DNA of 64,000 bases, from positions 2,232,001 through 2,296,000 of the forward strand of contig OZ059896.1 of assembly GCA_964057225.1 (NCBI GenBank), given 5' to 3'. A model generated the notes under the pieces. That model had not been told where the DNA came from and did no database searches. It worked only from the letters and a program-made list of their open reading frames with translations. How positions within the stretch are numbered: the first letter of the stretch is position 1; each line of letters starts with the position of its first letter. Of the stretch, positions 25,439-41,000 are shown piece after piece. Origin of the DNA: Auanema rhodensis (lineage: Eukaryota > Nematoda > Chromadorea > Rhabditida > Rhabditidae). Made by a program: the position numbers and the translations under genes.

Positions 25439-28400
25439 TCACCCTGAAGAATTAATTTTTTTGTTGAATAACAATGTCCATCGTCTTTGTCTTGAAAAAA
25501 GGAATCTAAAAACATCTACTTTTTGTGAAATTATTTTGAAATTTTTCGGGAAAATTTTTGTCAAAATGTTTTTGGAAGCAATGTTGAGTGTACATGGAAA
25601 CTCAACATACACTAATGCATCATTTTTCAAACGATCATAACTAATTTTTGTATTGAGTGTTTCCCAATGTAGTATAGTGCATTCGATGCGGATTTTTAAG
25701 CTGCGTCGATCTGTGTTATCAGATTTGCGCTAGCTTAAAAATGAACCGAGATATCAACTGATATAGGTTCACACTTATATCCTCGATTTTCACCCTGAAG
25801 ATTTAATTTTTTCGTTGAATAACATTGTCCATCGTCTTTGTCTTGAAAAAAGGAATCTAAGAACATCTACTTTTTGTGAAATTATTTTGAAATTTTTCGG
25901 GAAAATTTTTGTCAAAATGTTTTTGGAAGCATTGTTGAGTGTACATGGAAACTCAACATACACTAATGCATCATTTTTCAAACGATCATAACTAATTTTT
26001 GTATTGAGCGTTTCTCCATGTAGTATAGTGCATTCGATGCGGATTTTTAAGCTGCGTCGATCTGTGTTATCAGATTTGCGCTAGCTTGAAAATGCACCGA
26101 GATATCAACTGATATAGGTTCACACTTATATCCTCGATTTTCACCGTGAAGAATTAATTTTTTTGTTGAATAACAATGTCCATCGTCTTTGTCTTGAAAA
26201 AAGGAATCTAAAAACATCTACTTTTTGTGAAATTATTTTGAAATTTTTCGGGAAAATTTTTGTCAAAATGTTTTTGGAAGCATTGTTGAGTGTACATGGA
26301 AACTCAACATACACTAATGCATCATTTTTCAAACGATCATAACTAATTTTTGTATTGAGTGTTTCCCAATGTAGTATAGTGCATTCGATGTGGATTTTTA
26401 AGCTGCGTCAATCTGTGTTATCAGATTTGCGCTAGCTTAAAAATGCACCGAGATATCAACTGATATAAGTTCACACTTATATCCTCGATTTTCACCCTGA
26501 AGAATTAATTTTTTTGTTGAATAACAATGTCCATCGTCTTTGTCTTGAAAAAAGGAATCTAAAAACATCTACTTTTTGTGAAATTATTTTGAAATTTTTC
26601 GGGAAAATTTTTGTCAAAATGTTTTTGGAAGCAATGTTGAGTGTACATGGAAACTCAACATACACTAATGCATCATTTTTCAAACGATCATAACTAATTT
26701 TTGTATTGAGTGTTTTCCAATGTAGTATAGTGCATTCGATGTGGATTTTTAAGCTGCGTCGATCTGTGTTATCAGATTTGCGCTAGCTTAAAAATGCACC
26801 GAGATATCAACTGATATAAGTTCACACTTATATCCTCGATTTTCACCCTGAAGAATTAATTTTTTTGTTGAATAACAATGTCCATCGTCTTTGTCTTGAA
26901 AAAAGGAATCTAAAAACATCTACTTTTTGTGAAATTATTTTGAAATTTTTCGGGAAAATTTTTGTCAAAATGTTTTTGGAAGCAATGTTGAGTGTACATG
27001 GAAACTCAACATACACTAATGCATCATTTTTCAAACGATCATAACTAATTTTTGTATTGAGCGTTTCTTAATGTAGTATAGTACATTCGATGCGGATTTT
27101 TAAGCTGCGTCGATCTGTGTTATCAGATTTGCGCTAGCTTGAAAATGCACCGAGATATCAACTGATATAGGTTCACACTTATATCCTCGATTTTCACCGT
27201 GAAGAATTAATTTTTTCGTTGAATAACAATGTCCATCGTCTTTGTCTTGAAAAAAGGAATCTAAAAACATCTACTTTTTGTAAATTTATTCTGAAATTTT
27301 TCGGGAAAATGTTTGTCAAAATGTTTTTGGAAGCAATGTTGAGTGTACATGGAAACTCAACATACACTAATGCAACATTTTTCAAACAATCATAACTAAT
27401 TTTTGTATTGAGCGTTTCTTAATGTAGTATAGTACATTCGATGCGGATTTTTAAGCTGCGTCGATCTGTGTTATCAGATTTGCGCTAGCTTAAAAATGAA
27501 CCGAGATATCAACTGATATAGGTTCACACTTATATCCTCGATTTTCACCGTGAAGAATTAATTTTTTTGTTGAATGACAATGTCCATCGTCTTTGTCTTG
27601 AAAAAAGGAATCTAAAAACATCTACTTTTTGTAAATTTATTCTGAAATTTTTCGGGAAAATGTTTGTCAAAATGTTTTTGGAAGCAATGTTGAGTGTACA
27701 TGGAAACTCAACATACACTAATGCATCATTTTTCAAACAATCATAACTAATTTTTGTATTGAGCGTTTCTTAATGTAGTATAGTACATTCGATGCGGATT
27801 TTCAAGCTGCGTCGATCTGTGTTATCAGATTTGCGCTAGCTTAAAAATGAACCGAGATATCAACTGATATAGGTTCACACTTATATCCTCGATTTTCACC
27901 GTGAAGAATTAATTTTTTTGTTGAATGACAATGTCTATCGTCTTTGTCTTGGAAAAAGGAATCTAAAAACATCTACTTTTTGTAAATTTATTCTGAAATT
28001 TTTCGGGAAAATGTTTGTCAAAATGTTTTTGGAAGCAATGTTGAGTGTACATGGAAACTCAACATACACTAATGCATCATTTTTCAAACAATCATAACTA
28101 ACTTTTGTATTGAGTGTTTCCCAATGTAGTATAGTGCATTCGATGTGGATTTTTAAGCTGCGTCGATCTGTGTTATCAGATTTGCGCTAGCTTAAAAATG
28201 CACCGAGATATCAACTGATATAAGTTCACACTTATATCCTCGATTTTCACCCTGAAGAATTAATTTTTTTGTTGAATAACAATGTCCATCGTCTTTGTCT
28301 TGAAAAAAGGAATCTAAAAACATCTACTTTTTGTGAAATTATTTTGAAATTTTTCGGGAAAATTTTTGTCAAAATGTTTTTGGAAGCATTGTTGAGTGTA

Positions 28401-31400
28401 CATGGAAACTCAACATACACTAATGCATCATTTTTCAAACGATCATAACTAATTTTTGTATTGAGTGTTTCCCAATGTAGTATAGTGCATTCGATGTGGA
28501 TTTTTAAGCTGCGTCGATCTGTGTTATCAGATTTGCGCTAGCTTAAAAATGAACCGAGATATCAACTGATATAGGTTCACACTTATATCCTCGATTTTCA
28601 CCCTGAAGATTTAATTTTTTCGTTGAATAACATTGTCCATCGTCTTTGTCTTGAAAAAAGGAATCTAAGAACATCTACTTTTTGTGAAATTATTTTGAAA
28701 TTTTTCGGGAAAATTTTTGTCAAAATGTTTTTGGAAGCATTGTTGAGTGTACATGGAAACTCAACATACACTAATGCATCATTTTTCAAACGATCATAAC
28801 TAATTTTTGTATTGAGCGTTTCTCCATGTAGTATAGTGCATTCGATGCGGATTTTTAAGCTGCGTCGATCTGTGTTATCAGATTTGCGCTAGCTTGAAAA
28901 TGCACCGAGATATCAACTGATATAGGTTCACACTTATATCCTCGATTTTCACCGTGAAGAATTAATTTTTTTGTTGAATAACAATGTCCATCGTCTTTGT
29001 CTTGAAAAAAGGAATCTAAAAACATCTACTTTTTGTGAAATTATTTTGAAATTTTTCGGGAAAATTTTTGTCAAAATGTTTTTGGAAGCATTGTTGAGTG
29101 TACATGGAAACTCAACATACACTAATGCATCATTTTTCAAACGATCATAACTAATTTTTGTATTGACTGTTTCCCAATGTAGTATAGTGCATTCGATGTG
29201 GATTTTTAAGCTGCGTCAATCTGTGTTATCAGATTTGCGCTAGCTTAAAAATGCACCGAGATATCAACTGATATAAGTTCACACTTATATCCTCGATTTT
29301 CACCCTGAAGAATTAATTTTTTTGTTGAATAACAATGTCCATCGTCTTTGTCTTGAAAAAAGGAATCTAAAAACATCTACTTTTTGTGAAATTATTTTGA
29401 AATTTTTCGGGAAAATTTTTGTCAAAATGTTTTTGGAAGCAATGTTGAGTGTACATGGAAACTCAACATACACTAATGCATCATTTTTCAAACGATCATA
29501 ACTAATTTTTGTATTGAGTGTTTTCCAATGTAGTATAGTGCATTCGATGTGGATTTTTAAGCTGCGTCGATCTGTGTTATCAGATTTGCGCTAGCTTGAA
29601 AATGCACCGAGATATCAACTGATATAGGTTCACACTTATATCCTCGATTTTCACCCTGAAGAATTAATTTTTTTGTTGAATAACAATGTCCATCGTCTTT
29701 GTCTTGAAAAAAGGAATCTAAAAACATCTACTTTTTGTGAAATTATTTTGAAATTTTTCGGGAAAATTTTTGTCAAAATGTTTTTGGAAGCAATGTTGAG
29801 TGTACATGGAAACTCAACATACACTAATGCATCATTTTTCAAACGATCATAACTAATTTTTGTATTGAGCGTTTCTCCATGTAGTATAGTGCATTCGATG
29901 CGGATTTTTAAGCTGCGTCGATCTGTGTTATCAGATTTGCGCTAGCTTGAAAATGCACCGAGATATCAACTGATATAGGTTCACACTTATATCCTCGATT
30001 TTCACCGTGAAGAATTAATTTTTTTGTTGAATAACAATGTCCATCGTCTTTGTCTTGAAAAAAGGAATCTAAAAACATCTACTTTTTGTGAAATTATTTT
30101 GAAATTTTTCGTGAAAATTTTTGTCAAAATGTTTTTGGAAGCATTGTTCAGTGTACATGGAAACTCAACATACACTAATGCATCATTTTTCAAACGATCA
30201 TAACTAATTTTTGTATTGAGCGTTTCTCCATGTAGTATAGTGCATTCGATGCGGATTTTTAAGCTGCGTCGATCTGTGTTATCAGATTTGCGCTAGCTTG
30301 AAAATGCACCGAGATATCAACTGATATAGGTTCACACTTATATCCTCGATTTTCATAGTGAAGAATTAATTTTTTTGTTGAATAACAATGTCCATCGTCT
30401 TTGTCTTGAAAAAAGGAATCTAAAAACATCTACTTTTTGTGAAATTATTTTGAAATTTTTCGGGAAAATTTTTGTCAAAATGTTTTTGGAAGCATTGTTG
30501 AGTGTACATGGAAACTCAACATACACTAATGCATCATTTTTCAAACGATCATAACTAATTTTTGTATTGAGTGTTTCCCAATGTAGTATAGTGCATTCGA
30601 TGTGGATTTTTAAGCTGCGTCAATCTGTGTTATCAGATTTGCGCTAGCTTAAAAATGCACCGAGATATCAACTGATATAAGTTCACACTTATATCCTCGA
30701 TTTTCACCCTGAAGAATTAATTTTTTTGTTGAATAACAATGTCCATCGTCTTTGTCTTGAAAAAAGGAATCTAAAAACATCTACTTTTTGTGAAATTATT
30801 TTGAAATTTTTCGGGAAAATTTTTGTCAAAATGTTTTTGGAAGCAATGTTGAGTGTACATGGAAACTCAACATACACTAATGCATCATTTTTCAAACGAT
30901 CATAACTAATTTTTGTATTGAGTGTTTTCCAATGTAGTATAGTGCATTCGATGTGGATTTTTAAGCTGCGTCGATCTGTGTTATCAGATTTGCGCTAGCT
31001 TAAAAATGCACCGAGATATCAACTGATATAAGTTCACACTTATATCCTCGATTTTCACCCTGAAGAATTAATTTTTTTGTTGAATAACAATGTCCATCGT
31101 CTTTGTCTTGAAAAAAGGAATCTAAAAACATCTACTTTTTGTGAAATTATTTTGAAATTTTTCGGGAAAATTTTTGTCAAAATGTTTTTGGAAGCAATGT
31201 TGAGTGTACATGGAAACTCAACATACACTAATGCATCATTTTTCAAACGATCATAACTAATTTTTGTATTGAGCGTTTCTCCATGTAGTATAGTGCATTC
31301 GATGCGGATTTTTAAGCTGCGTCAATCTGTGTTATCAGATTTGCGCTAGCTTGAAAATGCACCGAGATATCAACTGATATAGGTTCACACTTATATCCTC

Positions 31401-32107
31401 GATTTTCACCGTGAAGAATTAATTTTTTCGTTGAATAACAATGTCCATCGTCTTTGTCTTGAAAAAAGGAATCTAAAAACATCTACTTTTTGTAAATTTA
31501 TTCTGAAATTTTTCGGGAAAATGTTTGTCAAAATGTTTTTGGAAGCAATGTTGAGTGTACATGGAAACTCAACATACACTAATGCATCATTTTTCAAACG
31601 ATCATAACTAATTTTTGTATTGAGCGTTTCTCCACGTAGTATAGTGCATTCGATGCGGATTTTTAAGCTGCGTCGATCTGTGTTATCAGATTTGCGCTAG
31701 CTTGAAAATGCACCGAGATATCAACTGATATAGGTTCACACTTATATCCTCGATTTTCACCCTGAAGATTTAATTTTTTCGTTGAATAACATTGTCCATC
31801 GTCTTTGTCTTGAAAAAAGGAATCTCAAAACATCTACTTTTTGTGAAATTATTTTGAAATTTTTCGGGAAAATTTTTGTCAAAATGTTTTTGGAAGCATT
31901 GTTGAGTGTACATGGAAACTCAACATACACTAATGCATCATTTTTCAAACGATCATAACTAATTTTTGTATTGAGTGTTTTCCAATGTAGTATAGTGCAT
32001 TCGATGTGGATTTTTAAGCTGCGTCGATCTGTGTTATCAGATTTGCGCTAGCTTAAAAATGCACCGAGATATCAACTGATATAAGTTCACACTTATATCC
32101 TCGATTT
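25439..32107 (+). repeat. Two A-B-C-A-A copies (offset 2808 bp) and neighbours
   Basis: Order: A, B, C, A, A, D, E, E (27896), A, B, C, A, A, T, L, A, A, D, F. A-B-C-A-A at 25439-27193 recurs at 28247-30001, eight monomers later, each preceded by the taacttttg variant (about 25292 and 28099). The first copy continues D-E and so matches the heptamer at 517-2973. The second continues T-L. The unit at 27896 carries tgtctatcg and cttggaaaaagg. Confidence 0.8.
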
Positions 32108-35100
32108 TCACCCTGAAGAATTAATTTTTTTGTTGAATAACAATGTCCATCGTCTTTGTCTTGAAAAAAGGAATCTAAAAACATCTACTTTTTGTGAAAT
32201 TATTTTGAAATTTTTCGGGAAAATTTTTGTCAAAATGTTTTTGGAAGCAATGTTGAGTGTACATGGAAACTCAACATACACTAATGCATCATTTTTCAAA
32301 CGATCATAACTAATTTTTGTATTGAGTGTTTCCCAATGTAGTATAGTGCATTCGATGCGGATTTTCAAGCTGCGTCGATCTGTGTTATCAGATTTGCGCT
32401 AGCTTGAAAATGCACCGAGATATCAACTGATATAGGTTCACACTTATATCCTCGATTTTCACCGTGAAGAATTAATTTTTTTGTTGAATAACAATGTCCA
32501 TCGTCTTTGTCTTGAAAAAAGGAATCTAAAAACATCTACTTTTTGTGAAATTATTTTGAAATTTTTCGGGAAAATTTTTGTCAAAATGTTTTTGGAAGCA
32601 TTGTTGAGTGTACATGGAAACTCAACATACACTAATGCATCATTTTTCAAACGATCATAACTAATTTTTGTATTGAGTATTTCCCAATGTAGTATAGTGC
32701 ATTCGATGTGGATTTTTAAGCTGCGTCAATCTGTGTTATCAGATTTGCGCTAGCTTAAAAATGCACCGAGATATCAACTGATATAAGTTCACACTTATAT
32801 CCTCGATTTTCACCCTGAAGAATTAATTTTTTTGTTGAATAACAATGTCCATCGTCTTTGTCTTGAAAAAAGGAATCTAAAAACATCTACTTTTAGTGAA
32901 ATTATTTTGAAATTTTTCGGGAAAATTTTTGTCAAAATGTTTTTGGAAGCAATGTTGAGTGTACATGGAAACTCAACATACACTAATGCATCATTTTTCA
33001 AACGATCATAACTAATTTTTGTATTGAGCGTTTCTCCATGTAGTATAGTGCATTCGATGCGGATTTTTAAGCTGCGTCGATCTGTGTTATCAGATTTGCG
33101 CTAGCTTGAAAATGCACCGAGATATCAACTGATATAGGTTCACACTTATATCCTCGATTTTCACCGTGAAGAATTAATTTTTTCGTTGAATAACAATGTC
33201 CATCGTCTTTGTCTTGAAAAAAGGAATCTAAAAACATCTACTTTTTGTAAATTTATTCTGAAATTTTTCGGGAAAATGTTTGTCAAAATGTTTTTGGAAG
33301 CAATGTTGAGTGTACATGGAAACTCAACATACACTAATGCATCATTTTTCAAACAATCATAACTAATTTTTGTATTGAGCGTTTCTCCACGTAGTATAGT
33401 GCATTCGATGCGGATTTTTAAGCTGCGTCGATCTGTGTTATCAGATTTGCGCTAGCTTGAAAATGCACCGAGATATCAACTGATATAGGTTCACACTTAT
33501 ATCCTCGATTTTCACCCTGAAGATTTAATTTTTTCGTTGAATAACATTGTCCATCGTCTTTGTCTTGAAAAAAGGAATCTAAAAACATCTACTTTTTGTG
33601 AAATTATTTCGAAATTTTTCGGGAAAATTTTTGTCAAAATGTTTTTGGAAGCATTGTTGAGTGTACATGGAAACTCAACATACACTAATGCATCATTTTT
33701 CAAACGATCATAACTAATTTTTGTATTGAGTGTTTTCCAATGTAGTATAGTGCATTCGATGTGGATTTTTAAGCTGCGTCGATCTGTGTTATCAGATTTG
33801 CGCTAGCTTAAAAATGCACCGAGATATCAACTGATATAGGTTCACACTTATATCCTCGATTTTCACCCTGAAGAATTAATTTTTTTGTTGAATAACAATG
33901 TCCATCGTCTTTGTCTTGAAAAAAGGAATCTAAAAACATCTACTTTTTGTGAAATTATTTTGAAATTTTTCGGGAAAATTTTTGTCAAAATGTTTTTGGA
34001 AGCAATGTTGAGTGTACATGGAAACTCAACATACACTAATGCATCATTTTTCAAACGATCATAACTAATTTTTGTATTGAGTGTTTTCCAATGTAGTATA
34101 GTGCATTCGATGTGGATTTTTAAGCTGCGTCGATCTGTGTTATCAGATTTGCGCTAGCTTGAAAATGCACCGAGATATCAACTGATATAGGTTCACACTT
34201 ATATCCTCGATTTTCACCGTGAAGAATTAATTTTTTTGTTGAATAACAATGTCCATCGTCTTTGTCTTGAAAAAAGGAATCTAAAAACATCTACTTTTTG
34301 TGAAATTATTTTGAAATTTTTCGGGAAAATTTTTGTCAAAATGTTTTTGGAAGCATTGTTAAGTGTACATGGAAACTCAACATACACTAATGCATCATTT
34401 TTCAAACGATCATAACTAATTTTTGTATTGAGTATTTCCCAATGTAGTATAGTGCATTCGATGTGGATTTTTAAGCTGCGTCAATCTGTGTTATCAGATT
34501 TGCGCTAGCTTAAAAATGCACCGAGATATCAACTGATATAAGTTCACACTTATATCCTCGATTTTCACCCTGAAGAATTAATTTTTTTGTTGAATAACAA
34601 TGTCCATCGTCTTTGTCTTGAAAAAAGGAATCTAAAAACATCTACTTTTTGTGAAATTATTTTGAAATTTTTCGGGAAAATTTTTGTCAAAATGTTTTTG
34701 GAAGCAATGTTGAGTGTACATGGAAACTCAACATACACTAATGCATCATTTTTCAAACGATCATAACTAATTTTTGTATTGAGTGTTTTCCAATGTAGTA
34801 TAGTGCATTCGATGTGGATTTTTAAGCTGCGTCGATCTGTGTTATCAGATTTGCGCTAGCTTGAAAATGCACCGAGATATCAACTGATATAGGTTCACAC
34901 TTATATCCTCGATTTTCATAGTGAAGAATTAATTTTTTTGTTGAATAACAATGTCCATCGTCTTTGTCTTGAAAAAAGGAATCTAAAAACATCTACTTTT
35001 TGTGAAATTATTTTGAAATTTTTCGGGAAAATTTTTGTCAAAATGTTTTTGGAAGCATTGTTGAGTGTACATGGAAACTCAACATACACTAATGCATCAT

Positions 35101-38074
35101 TTTTCAAACGATCATAACTAATTTTTGTATTGAGTGTTTTCCAATGTAGTATAGTGCATTCGATGTGGATTTTTAAGCTGCGTCGATCTGTGTTATCAGA
35201 TTTGCGCTAGCTTGAAAATGCACCGAGATATCAACTGATATAGGTTCACACTTATATCCTCGATTTTCACCGTGAAGAATTAATTTTTTTGTTGAATAAC
35301 AATGTCCATCGTCTTTGTCTTGAAAAAAGGAATCTAAAAACATCTACTTTTTGTGAAATTATTTTGAAATTTTTCGGGAAAATTTTTGTCAAAATGTTTT
35401 TGGAAGCATTGTTAAGTGTACATGGAAACTCAACATACACTAATGCATCATTTTTCAAACGATCATAACTAATTTTTGTATTGAGTATTTCCCAATGTAG
35501 TATAGTGCATTCGATGTGGATTTTTAAGCTGCGTCAATCTGTGTTATCAGATTTGCGCTAGCTTAAAAATGCACCGAGATATCAACTGATATAAGTTCAC
35601 ACTTATATCCTCGATTTTCACCCTGAAGAATTAATTTTTTTGTTGAATAACAATGTCCATCGTCTTTGTCTTGAAAAAAGGAATCTAAAAACATCTACTT
35701 TTTGTGAAATTATTTTGAAATTTTTCGGGAAAATTTTTGTCAAAATGTTTTTGGAAGCAATGTTGAGTGTACATGGAAACTCAACATACACTAATGCATC
35801 ATTTTTCAAACGATCATAACTAATTTTTGTATTGAGTGTTTTCCAATGTAGTATAGTGCATTCGATGTGGATTTTTAAGCTGCGTCGATCTGTGTTATCA
35901 GATTTGCGCTAGCTTGAAAATGCACCGAGATATCAACTGATATAGGTTCACACTTATATCCTCGATTTTCATAGTGAAGAATTAATTTTTTTGTTGAATA
36001 ACAATGTCCATCGTCTTTGTCTTGAAAAAAGGAATCTAAAAACATCTACTTTTTGTGAAATTATTTTGAAATTTTTCGGGAAAATTTTTGTCAAAATGTT
36101 TTTGGAAGCATTGTTGAGTGTACATGGAAACTCAACATACACTAATGCATCATTTTTCAAACGATCATAACTAATTTTTGTATTGAGCGTTTCTCCACGT
36201 AGTATAGTGCATTCGATGCGGATTTTTAAGCTGCGTCGATCTGTGTTATCAGATTTGCGCTAGCTTGAAAATGCACCGAGATATCAACTGATATAGGTTC
36301 ACACTTATATCCTCGATTTTCACCCTGAAGATTTAATTTTTTCGTTGAATAACATTGTCCATCGTCTTTGTCTTGAAAAAAGGAATCTAAAAACATCTAC
36401 TTTTTGTGAAATTATTTTGAAATTTTTCGGGAAAATTTTTGTCAAAATGTTTTTGGAAGCATTGTTGAGTGTACATGGAAACTCAACATACACTAATGCA
36501 TCATTTTTCAAACGATCATAACTAATTTTTGTATTGAGTGTTTTCCAATGTAGTATAGTGCATTCGATGTGGATTTTTAAGCTGCGTCGATCTGTGTTAT
36601 CAGATTTGCGCTAGCTTAAAAATGCACCGAGATATCAACTGATATAAGTTCACACTTATATCCTCGATTTTCACCCTGAAGAATTAATTTTTTTGTTGAA
36701 TAACAATGTCCATCGTCTTTGTCTTGAAAAAAGGAATCTAAAAACATCTACTTTTTGTGAAATTATTTTGAAATTTTTCGGGAAAATTTTTGTCAAAATG
36801 TTTTTGGAAGCAATGTTGAGTGTACATGGAAACTCAACATACACTAATGCATCATTTTTCAAACGATCATAACTAATTTTTGTATTGAGTGTTTCCCAAT
36901 GTAGTATAGTGCATTCGATGCGGATTTTCAAGCTGCGTCGATCTGTGTTATCAGATTTGCGCTAGCTTGAAAATGCACCGAGATATCAACTGATATAGGT
37001 TCACACTTATATCTTCGATTTTCACCGTGAAGAATTAATTTTTTTGTTGAATAACAATGTCCATCGTCTTTGTCTTGAAAAAAGGAATCTAAAAACATCT
37101 ACTTTTTGTGAAATTATTTTGAAATTTTTCGGGAAAATTTTTGTCAAAATGTTTTTGGAAGCATTGTTGAGTGTACATGGAAACTCAACATACACTAATG
37201 CATCATTTTTCAAACGATCATAACTAATTTTTGTATTGAGTATTTCCCAATGTAGTATAGTGCATTCGATGTGGATTTTTAAGCTGCGTCAATCTGTGTT
37301 ATCAGATTTGCGCTAGCTTAAAAATGCACCGAGATATCAACTGATATAAGTTCACACTTATATCCTCGATTTTCACCCTGAAGAATTATTTTTTTTGTTG
37401 AATAACAATGTCCATCGTCTTTGTCTTGAAAAAAGGAATCTAAAAACATCTACTTTTAGTGAAATTATTTTGAAATTTTTCGGGAAAATTTTTGTCAAAA
37501 TGTTTTTGGAAGCAATGTTGAGTGTACATGGAAACTCAACATACACTAATGCATCATTTTTCAAACGATCATAACTAATTTTTGTATTGAGTGTTTCCCA
37601 ATGTAGTATAGTGCATTCGATGCGGATTTTCAAGCTGCGTCGATCTGTGTTATCAGATTTGCGCTAGCTTGAAAATGCACCGAGATATCAACTGATATAG
37701 GTTCACACTTATATCCTCGATTTTCACCGTGAAGAATTAATTTTTTTGTTGAATAACAATGTCCATCGTCTTTGTCTTGAAAAAAGGAATCTAAAAACAT
37801 CTACTTTTTGTGAAATTATTTTGAAATTTTTCGGGAAAATTTTTGTCAAAATGTTTTTGGAAGCATTGTTGAGTGTACATGGAAACTCAACATACACTAA
37901 TGCATCATTTTTCAAACGATCATAACTAATTTTTGTATTGAGTATTTCCCAATGTAGTATAGTGCATTCGATGTGGATTTTTAAGCTGCGTCAATCTGTG
38001 TTATCAGATTTGCGCTAGCTTAAAAATGCACCGAGATATCAACTGATATAAGTTCACACTTATATCCTCGATTT
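32108..38074 (+). repeat. Dimer and trimer amplifications (702 and 1053 bp)
   Basis: Order: A, C, S, D, F, A, C, A, L, C, A, L, F, A, C, S, C. The C-A-L trimer at 34214-35266 repeats at 35267-36319 with shared ttgttaagtgtac (about 34357, 35410) and gagtatttccc. C-S occurs at 32459, 37022 and 37724. The A and S units at 32108, 36671 and 37373 are followed by attttcaagct instead of atttttaagct, marking them as copies of one ancestor. Confidence 0.8.
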
Positions 38075-41000
38075 TCACCCTGAAGAATTAATTTTTTTGT
38101 TGAATAACAATGTCCATCGTCTTTGTCTTGAAAAAAGGAATCTAAAAACATCTACTTTTAGTGAAATTATTTTGAAATTTTTCGGGAAAATTTTTGTCAA
38201 AATGTTTTTGGAAGCAATGTTGAGTGTACATGGAAACTCAACATACACTAATGCATCATTTTTCAAACGATCATAACTAATTTTTGTATTGAGCGTTTCT
38301 CCATGTAGTATAGTGCATTCGATGCGGATTTTTAAGCTGCGTCGATCTGTGTTATCAGATTTGCGCTAGCTTGAAAATGCACCGAGATATCAACTGATAT
38401 AGGTTCACACTTATATCCTCGATTTTCACCGTGAAGAATTAATTTTTTCGTTGAATAACAATGTCCATCGTCTTTGTCTTGAAAAAAGGAATCTAAAAAC
38501 ATCTACTTTTTGTAAATTTATTCTGAAATTTTTCGGGAAAATGTTTGTCAAAATGTTTTTGGAAGCAATGTTGAGTGTACATGGAAACTCAACATACACT
38601 AATGCATCATTTTTCAAACAATCATAACTAATTTTTGTATTGAGCGTTTCTCCACGTAGTATAGTGCATTCGATGCGGATTTTTAAGCTGCGTCGATCTG
38701 TGTTATCAGATTTGCGCTAGCTTGAAAATGCACCGAGATATCAACTGATATAGGTTCACACTTATATCCTCGATTTTCACCCTGAAGATTTAATTTTTTC
38801 GTTGAATAACATTGTCCATCGTCTTTGTCTTGAAAAAAGGAATCTAAAAACATCTACTTTTTGTGAAATTATTTTGAAATTTTTCGGGAAAATTTTTGTC
38901 AAAATGTTTTTGGAAGCATTGTTGAGTGTACATGGAAACTCAACATACACTAATGCATCATTTTTCAAACGATCATAACTAATTTTTGTATTGAGTGTTT
39001 TCCAATGTAGTATAGTGCATTCGATGTGGATTTTTAAGCTGCGTCGATCTGTGTTATCAGATTTGCGCTAGCTTAAAAATGCACCGAGATATCAACTGAT
39101 ATAGGTTCACACTTATATCCTCGATTTTCACCCTGAAGAATTAATTTTTTTGTTGAATAACAATGTCCATCGTCTTTGTCTTGAAAAAAGGAATCTAAAA
39201 ACATCTACTTTTTGTGAAATTATTTTGAAATTTTTCGGGAAAATTTTTGTCAAAATGTTTTTGGAAGCAATGTTGAGTGTACATGGAAACTCAACATACA
39301 CTAATGCATCATTTTTCAAACGATCATAACTAATTTTTGTATTGAGTGTTTTCCAATGTAGTATAGTGCATTCGATGTGGATTTTTAAGCTGCGTCAATC
39401 TGTGTTATCAGATTTGCGCTAGCTTAAAAATGCACCGAGATATCAACTGATATAAGTTCACACTTATATCCTCGATTTTCACCCTGAAGAATTAATTTTT
39501 TTGTTGAATAACAATGTCCATCGTCTTTGTCTTGAAAAAAGGAATCTAAAAACATCTACTTTTAGTGAAATTATTTTGAAATTTTTCGGGAAAATTTTTG
39601 TCAAAATGTTTTTGGAAGCAATGTTGAGTGTACATGGAAACTCAACATACACTAATGCATCATTTTTCAAACGATCATAACTAATTTTTGTATTGAGCGT
39701 TTCTCCATGTAGTATAGTGCATTCGATGCGGATTTTTAAGCTGCGTCGATCTGTGTTATCAGATTTGCGCTAGCTTGAAAATGCACCGAGATATCAACTG
39801 ATATAGGTTCACACTTATATCCTCGATTTTCACCGTGAAGAATTAATTTTTTCGTTGAATAACAATGTCCATCGTCTTTGTCTTGAAAAAAGGAATCTAA
39901 AAACATCTACTTTTTGTAAATTTATTCTGAAATTTTTCGGGAAAATGTTTGTCAAAATGTTTTTGGAAGCAATGTTGAGTGTACATGGAAACTCAACATA
40001 CACTAATGCATCATTTTTCAAACAATCATAACTAATTTTTGTATTGAGCGTTTCTCCACGTAGTATAGTGCATTCGATGCGGATTTTTAAGCTGCGTCGA
40101 TCTGTGTTATCAGATTTGCGCTAGCTTGAAAATGCACCGAGATATCAACTGATATAGGTTCACACTTATATCCTCGATTTTCACCCTGAAGATTTAATTT
40201 TTTCGTTGAATAACATTGTCCATCGTCTTTGTCTTGAAAAAAGGAATCTAAAAACATCTACTTTTTGTGAAATTATTTTGAAATTTTTCGGGAAAATTTT
40301 TGTCAAAATGTTTTTGGAAGCATTGTTGAGTGTACATGGAAACTCAACATACACTAATGCATCATTTTTCAAACGATCATAACTAATTTTTGTATTGAGT
40401 GTTTTCCAATGTAGTATAGTGCATTCGATGTGGATTTTTAAGCTGCGTCGATCTGTGTTATCAGATTTGCGCTAGCTTAAAAATGCACCGAGATATCAAC
40501 TGATATAGGTTCACACTTATATCCTCGATTTTCACCCTGAAGAATTAATTTTTTTGTTGAATAACAATGTCCATCGTCTTTGTCTTGAAAAAAGGAATCT
40601 AAAAACATCTACTTTTTGTGAAATTATTTTGAAATTTTTCGGGAAAATTTTTGTCAAAATGTTTTTGGAAGCAATGTTGAGTGTACATGGAAACTCAACA
40701 TACACTAATGCATCATTTTTCAAACGATCATAACTAATTTTTGTATTGAGTGTTTTCCAATGTAGTATAGTGCATTCGATGTGGATTTTTAAGCTGCGTC
40801 AATCTGTGTTATCAGATTTGCGCTAGCTTAAAAATGCACCGAGATATCAACTGATATAAGTTCACACTTATATCCTCGATTTTCACCCTGAAGAATTAAT
40901 TTTTTTGTTGAATAACAATGTCCATCGTCTTTGTCTTGAAAAAAGGAATCTAAAAACATCTACTTTTAGTGAAATTATTTTGAAATTTTTCGGGAAAATT

